27,398 nucleotides of DNA from an uncultured Candidatus Saccharibacteria bacterium. Lineage in GTDB: Bacteria > Patescibacteriota > Saccharimonadia > Saccharimonadales > Saccharimonadaceae. The stretch lies in the NCBI GenBank assembly GCA_938038145.1, contig CALHQU010000082.1, forward strand, positions 1 to 27,398. The letters are read 5' to 3'. Below, piece after piece: positions 23,443-27,398 of this stretch; position 1 is the stretch's first letter; every line of letters starts with the position of its first letter. Below the pieces are notes generated by a model. The model had not been told where the DNA came from and searched no databases. It saw nothing but the letters and a program-made list of their open reading frames with translations. The translations under genes were made by a program, and so were the position numbers.

Positions 23443-23471
23443 TTGCTCTAAAATCACAAGCGTTATATAAT
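23443..23471 (+). promoter_or_regulatory. Promoter of the FtsA-like gene
   Basis: TTGCTC (23443-23448), 17 bases, TATAAT (23466-23471). There is no TGn extension. Nine bases separate the -10 from the ATG at 23481, so the predicted leader is only 0-3 bases. No Shine-Dalgarno site is present. Confidence 0.55.
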
Positions 23472-23480
23472 ATTTCTTAT

Positions 23481-24743
23481 ATGGCATTGAAAGACATGTT
23501 GAAGAAGTCTGATAAAGATAGTCGCGAACTATTGGTTAGCTTAGATATTGGTACGGAAGTGGTTAAGGCGTTGATCGCCGAAGTTAAAGACGACGAGCTG
23601 AAGATTATCGGCGTTGGTCGAAAGCAGCAGGAAATGGGTGATATGCACAGTGGCGCGATTGCTGATATTGCTGGGGTTGTGGCGAATTGCGAGGAGGCTT
23701 TGTCTGAGGCTGAGGATCAAGCTGGCGTTCAGGGTAAGCGAGTTGTTATTGGCATCGCGGGCGAATTAGTTAAGGGCGTTACGAATACTATTCGTTATCG
23801 CAGGCCGCAGCCAAATAAGCCGCTAGACATTGCTGAGATGGAATTTATCATTGAGAAAGTCCAGGAGCGCGCCCAGGGAAAAGCTCAGGCTCAAATTGCA
23901 CTAGAAACTGGCAATGAGGATGTTGAAGTGAAGCTGGTTAACTCGGCGCTGGTGAGTATCCATATTGATGGCTATAAAGTTTCGAATCCGATTAGTTTTC
24001 AGGGGCGAGACGTGGCGGTGCAGATTTACACGGCGTTTGCTCCGATGGTTCACATTGGCGCGTTAGAGAAGGTTGCGGACGAGCTTGCGCTGGATTTGGT
24101 GGCTGTGGCTGCCGAGCCATTTGCGGTGAGTAGGAGCGTTTTGGGATCGGATACGGATAGCAATTTTACGGCGATTCTAGCGGACATTGGTGGTGGCACG
24201 ACGGATATTGCAGTTGTTAATGACGGCGGAGTCGAAGGCACGAAGATGTTTGGTATTGGTGGACGCAGTTTCACTAGAACTATTGCAGCTGACTTGGATT
24301 TAAGCTTCAAAGATGCAGAAAAGCTGAAATTGAATATTGACAATGAGAATTTGAAGCCTAGTGTAAAGAAAAAAGTTGACGCGGCGATCGATAAGACTTT
24401 GGAAGTTTGGCTATCAGGCGTTGAATTGGCGCTGAGCGATTTTGATAATGTCGACTATTTGCCGAATAGGATTTTGTTGTGTGGCGGCGGATCGAGCTTG
24501 CAGAAAATTACTGAAGCTCTGAAAACTCGACGCTGGCCAGAGGATTTGCCTTTTACTAAGAAGCCAGTAGTTCAATATATCAATCCAAGTGATATTACAG
24601 GGATAGTCGATGAAACTGGAGACATTAGCGATCACACATTTGTAACCGCAATGGGCTTGTTGCGAGTTGGATATGATACAATTATCGGTAGTCAAGACGG
24701 TAATAGTTTAGTTGAAAAAGTAAATAGGTTGTTAAAGATTTAA
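23481..24743 (+). CDS. FtsA/PilM-family actin-like ATPase
   Basis: Actin-fold ATPase of 420 residues. Phosphate-1 motif SLDIGTEVVK (20-29), an inserted SHS2/1C-type subdomain at about 85-200, phosphate-2 ADIGGGTTDIAVV (234-246) and the adenosine motif ILLCGGGSSL (331-340). This layout fits FtsA or PilM rather than MreB or Hsp70. The C-terminus ends NSLVEKVNRLLKI, a short amphipathic helix like the membrane-targeting tail of FtsA. The next gene, one base downstream, is a bitopic protein, and ruvX and mltG follow, so an envelope or division role is likely. Whether it is the cell's main FtsA or a PilM-like partner of a pilus or envelope machine cannot be decided without seeing ftsZ or pil genes. 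Confidence 0.88.
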   Translation: MALKDMLKKSDKDSRELLVSLDIGTEVVKALIAEVKDDELKIIGVGRKQQEMGDMHSGAIADIAGVVANCEEALSEAEDQAGVQGKRVVIGIAGELVKGVTNTIRYRRPQPNKPLDIAEMEFIIEKVQERAQGKAQAQIALETGNEDVEVKLVNSALVSIHIDGYKVSNPISFQGRDVAVQIYTAFAPMVHIGALEKVADELALDLVAVAAEPFAVSRSVLGSDTDSNFTAILADIGGGTTDIAVVNDGGVEGTKMFGIGGRSFTRTIAADLDLSFKDAEKLKLNIDNENLKPSVKKKVDAAIDKTLEVWLSGVELALSDFDNVDYLPNRILLCGGGSSLQKITEALKTRRWPEDLPFTKKPVVQYINPSDITGIVDETGDISDHTFVTAMGLLRVGYDTIIGSQDGNSLVEKVNRLLKI

Positions 24744-24744
24744 A

Positions 24745-26376
24745 ATGAATAAAGACGTTATTTATATCGATGTAGAAGACGACATTACGACGATAATTAG
24801 TAAGATTAAGGCGTCGAAAGAGAGGATTATTGCGTTAGTGCCGCCTCGAAGGATTGGCGTTTTACAGAGCGCGGTCAATATTCGATTACTGGCTCGGGCG
24901 GCAACTTCGGCGGATAAGAGAATTGTATTAATCACGAATGATTCGGTTTTGGCTGGATTAGCGGCAACGGCAAAAATTCCTATTGCAAAAACGCTTCAGA
25001 GCAAGCCAGAAATTGCGGAGATTCCAGTTCTGAAAGTCGATGACGACAATGATGTGATTGATGGCGGCAAACTGGCGGTTGGAGATATGGCGGATTCCGC
25101 GAAAAGATCAAAGAAATCTGATGAAGATTCTGCTGTAGATAATGCTATAGCTGACGCAAACAAGAAGGAGCCTAAGGGGTTGGACTCTCTGAAAAAGATG
25201 GTTAAAAAACCAAAAGTCCCTGATTTTAATACATTTCGTAAGAAGTTCTTATCGATAGGCGGTGGCGCCTTACTTTTGATTGTATTTTTGGTTTGGGCAA
25301 TTTGGTTTGCACCACATGCCACGGTTGTTATTTCAGCAAAGACTACTAGTATGACAGTCAGTGATACCGTCAGCTTGAATGAAACAGCCACTACAAGCGC
25401 AAAATCTAATGTCATTAAGTCTGTGAAAAAGGAGTTAGCTAAAGAGGTCAGTGTAGAATTCTCCGCTACGGGCAAGAAGAATGTCGGAGAAAAAGCTACC
25501 GGAGTAGTTGTCTTCAGTAACTCGTCGTCAAGTAGTGTGACTATTTCAGCTGGCACAATCTTGAAAAATAGTGGACTATCTTATACTTTGAATTCTTCTG
25601 TGACTGTTCCGGGGGCTACGTTGGGTTGGAATTGTCCAGGATATAAATGTCCGGGATCTGCTTCTGGGGCTATTACCGCTAGTGAGGGCGGAGCTCAGTA
25701 TAATGCAGCAACTGGCAGTATGAGTATTTCGGTTGACGATATTTCTGCGTCACTGCGGTCTGCTACTAGTGGCGGCACCGATAAAACTGCGACGGTTGTG
25801 ACGGCTAGCGATATAGAATCGGCAAAAAGCAAGCTGAGCGAAAAGAAGATTGATGGATTAAAAGAGCAGTTGTTGTCGTCATTCGGCGATTCGGCAACGG
25901 TTATAGCTGAAAGCTACGTTGAAAACCGATCAGATCCCAACCCAAGTGTAGCGGTAGACGGCGAAGCGACTGGAGCTGTAACTCTGAAATCGACAATTAC
26001 CGCCAGTGCGTTGGCTATTGATAAGAATGAGCTAAAAAACTTTGTGGAAGCAAAGCTTAAAGAGGAGATTTCTGGTAAGAAGTCGCAGAGAATTTATGAC
26101 AATGGAGTAAGCAAGGTTGCGTTCTCGCAATTTTCTAAGGCGCATAATGCACAGACTGTGCGTTTAACTACGAATGGCAAGGTTGGTCCAGATATTAAAG
26201 AAGCGAACGTAAAGGATCAAGCCAAAGGCAAGAGTTACGGAGAGGTTCAGTCTGCTATTGAATCTATCGAAGGTGTTGAAGATGTCGATGTTAAATTCTC
26301 GCCATTCTGGGTTAAATCTGTTCCGAAAGATATCAATAAGATTAATGTCGAATTTAAGATAAAAGATGTCAAGTAA
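24745..26376 (+). CDS. Bitopic membrane protein with baseplate-J-like extracellular part
   Basis: 543 residues. Residues 1-95 form a cytoplasmic alpha/beta domain (IIALVPPRRIGVLQSAVNI, then RIVLITNDSVLAGLA); 96-168 is a charged linker; one membrane helix lies at about 169-190; and the rest is outside. The outer part has repeated beta-strand and Ser/Thr/Gly-rich segments (ATGVVVFSNSSSSSVTISAG) of the type annotated as baseplate J/gp47-like in patescibacterial proteins; this is family knowledge from memory. It carries an odd cysteine pair, CPGYKCPG (Cys297, Cys302). It starts one base after the FtsA-like gene, like a PilM-PilN or FtsA-partner pair, and overlaps ruvX by 11 bases. Function unknown. 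Confidence 0.75.
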   Translation: MNKDVIYIDVEDDITTIISKIKASKERIIALVPPRRIGVLQSAVNIRLLARAATSADKRIVLITNDSVLAGLAATAKIPIAKTLQSKPEIAEIPVLKVDDDNDVIDGGKLAVGDMADSAKRSKKSDEDSAVDNAIADANKKEPKGLDSLKKMVKKPKVPDFNTFRKKFLSIGGGALLLIVFLVWAIWFAPHATVVISAKTTSMTVSDTVSLNETATTSAKSNVIKSVKKELAKEVSVEFSATGKKNVGEKATGVVVFSNSSSSSVTISAGTILKNSGLSYTLNSSVTVPGATLGWNCPGYKCPGSASGAITASEGGAQYNAATGSMSISVDDISASLRSATSGGTDKTATVVTASDIESAKSKLSEKKIDGLKEQLLSSFGDSATVIAESYVENRSDPNPSVAVDGEATGAVTLKSTITASALAIDKNELKNFVEAKLKEEISGKKSQRIYDNGVSKVAFSQFSKAHNAQTVRLTTNGKVGPDIKEANVKDQAKGKSYGEVQSAIESIEGVEDVDVKFSPFWVKSVPKDINKINVEFKIKDVK

Positions 26377-26779
26377 AAACTTCTTAGCGCTGGATGTTGG
26401 ATCGCGGCGAATTGGTTTGGCTATGGCGGATTCGCAAGTGAAGATCGCCGTGCCGTTCGGTTGGTTGGAAAATAATGAAAATATTGTCCAGGAAATAACA
26501 GAGCTAGTATTGAGGCATGACATCGATACGATCGTAGTGGGCTATCCACGAAATCAATCTGGTGAACCAACGAAGCAAACGGAATTTGTGGAAGAATTTG
26601 TTAAGCAATTTGAAGACATTGAGCTTGATACAGAGATTGTTTTTCAAGACGAATCTTTAACGAGCGTACAGGCCGAGCAAAGATTAGGGAATAAAATTAA
26701 AGATAAGGGCGAGATTGATGCGGAGGCTGCTAGCATAATTTTGCAAGATTTTTTGGAGGAGAATTATGAAAATTCGTAA
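26366..26779 (+). CDS. ruvX: RuvX/YqgF-type RNase H-fold nuclease
   Basis: RNase H-fold protein implicated in Holliday-junction resolution and in 16S rRNA 5' processing. 137 residues, normal. Motifs: FLALDVGSRRIGLAMAD (first catalytic Asp), DTIVVGYPRNQSGEP, DESLTSVQAEQRL (the usual DERLTT has Ser for Arg), and IDAEAASIILQDFLE (last catalytic Asp). The ATG at 26366 lies 11 bases inside the previous gene, and its end overlaps the mltG start (26766). The ruvX-mltG order is common in bacteria. Confidence 0.95.
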   Translation: MSSKNFLALDVGSRRIGLAMADSQVKIAVPFGWLENNENIVQEITELVLRHDIDTIVVGYPRNQSGEPTKQTEFVEEFVKQFEDIELDTEIVFQDESLTSVQAEQRLGNKIKDKGEIDAEAASIILQDFLEENYENS

Positions 26780-27398
26780 ACGACGTATTTGGCTATTAGT
26801 GTTGTCAATAGTTGTAGCTATCGCTGGAATCGGCGCTCTTGGGGCAACGGTGTGGTATAAGCAGATGCTTTCTCCTGCCGACGTAAATAGTCAGCAAGCT
26901 TTCAGAATTAATATTAAAGAAGGCATGGGGTCTAGTGATATCGCCAAAACTTTAGAGGATAATAAAATTATCAAAAACTCTTTAGCGTTTTCTATTTACA
27001 CAAGGCTTCATAATTCGGCAAGCAAATTCAAGGCTGGTGTTTATTCTGTAAAAGCTTCACAATCTGTCGATGAGATAATTAATCACTTGACCAGTGGTAA
27101 AACTGATGAGATTGCTATAACATTTTATCCTGGATCGACTTTGAATAAAAAAATGAAGAATTCTGACGGCAGAGAAGTTGAATCCGTGTTGCTTAAGGCG
27201 GGATTCTCGGACGATCAGATAAAAAAGGCATTTGCCGCTAAGTATGACAGTCCGGTTTTTACGGGCAGGCCGGAAAATGCTGGGCTTGAGGGGTATATTT
27301 ACGGTGAAACATTCTATATTTCCCCGGACGAAACCGCAGAACAGGTTCTGCAGCGCTCAATTGATCATTTGGAGAAAAGTGTTAAGAAATATAATTTG
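26766..27398 (+). CDS. mltG: Endolytic murein transglycosylase MltG (3' partial)
   Basis: Cuts nascent glycan strands and so sets their length. The ATG at 26766 follows GGAGGAG (26755-26760) by 5 bases and lies inside the end of ruvX. 211 residues are visible before the window ends mid-gene. A basic start and one membrane helix (about 8-30) are followed by a LysM-like part (FRINIKEGMGSSDIAKTLE, then FKAGVYSV and IINHLTSGK). Next comes the YceG domain, with ITFYPGSTL and LEGYIYGETFYI (family LEG-x-PDT-Y). The catalytic Glu segment should lie just beyond the window. Confidence 0.93.
   Translation, partial: MKIRKRRIWLLVLSIVVAIAGIGALGATVWYKQMLSPADVNSQQAFRINIKEGMGSSDIAKTLEDNKIIKNSLAFSIYTRLHNSASKFKAGVYSVKASQSVDEIINHLTSGKTDEIAITFYPGSTLNKKMKNSDGREVESVLLKAGFSDDQIKKAFAAKYDSPVFTGRPENAGLEGYIYGETFYISPDETAEQVLQRSIDHLEKSVKKYNL

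Noticed and set aside
24996..25556. 186-codon minus-strand open frame opposite the baseplate-J-like gene
   Set aside because: Low-complexity shadow of Ser/Ala/Val-rich codons on the other strand; no start signal.
1..27398. Alternative genetic code (UGA as Gly), tRNA genes, CRISPR arrays, insertion sequences
   Set aside because: UGA ends many genes at the right family length (pcrA, mnmA, tatD, rsmA). No tRNA cloverleaf, spaced repeat array or transposase was seen by eye.

Overview
The window looks like a contiguous piece of a small-genome, Gram-positive-type member of the Candidate Phyla Radiation, most likely Saccharibacteria (TM7) or a close patescibacterial relative. The reasons are: very tight gene packing with overlapping start and stop codons; an alanyl-tRNA synthetase without its C-terminal DHHA1 region; paired G5-domain wall proteins ending in Rpf or 3D-like domains; an FtsA-like ATPase next to a bitopic baseplate-J-like protein; several conserved-looking genes without recognisable families; and UGA used as an ordinary stop, so this is not a UGA=Gly lineage. 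The taxonomic call is inference, because no rRNA or marker set was available.

Layout. Positions 1-2890 form an AT-richer accessory segment: the last 32 codons of an ABC exporter, an HlyD-type adaptor that resembles RTX-toxin adaptors of diderm bacteria, and a convergent 467-aa protein with a HEPN-like R-x4-H motif. Positions 2917-9747 hold lower glycolysis (pyk, pgk, tpiA), a tail-anchored acidic Ser/Thr/Pro-rich protein and a PcrA/UvrD helicase. Positions 9745-13578 hold two paralogous G5 wall proteins, rsmA and a YfiH/PgeF-like protein, closed by a terminator. Positions 13594-15058 (minus strand) encode a secreted protein with Firmicutes-style cell-wall-binding repeats and Ltp-like repeats, a candidate adhesin. 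Positions 15100-21050 carry metG, tatD, two small unknown genes, then a sulfur-transfer operon (cysteine desulfurase, YdcF-like protein, mnmA). Positions 21047-23431 hold rpsP and alaS. Positions 23466-27398 are an envelope or division block: FtsA-like ATPase, baseplate-J-like bitopic protein, ruvX and a truncated mltG. No stretch over 300 bases lacks a gene, and I saw no tRNA, rRNA, CRISPR array or insertion sequence.

The strongest system-level signal is transcriptional. Nearly every transcription-unit head is preceded by an extended -10 box, TGnTATAAT. For pyk, pcrA, metG, the cysteine desulfurase and alaS the box ends only 6-7 bases before the ATG or GTG, which predicts leaderless mRNAs. 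Several boxes also reuse the stop codon of the upstream gene: TGA is the start of TGATATAAT, or part of a TTGACG -35. By contrast, rpsP, both G5 genes and the two minus-strand genes have short leaders, and genes inside operons use Shine-Dalgarno sites or ATGA overlaps.
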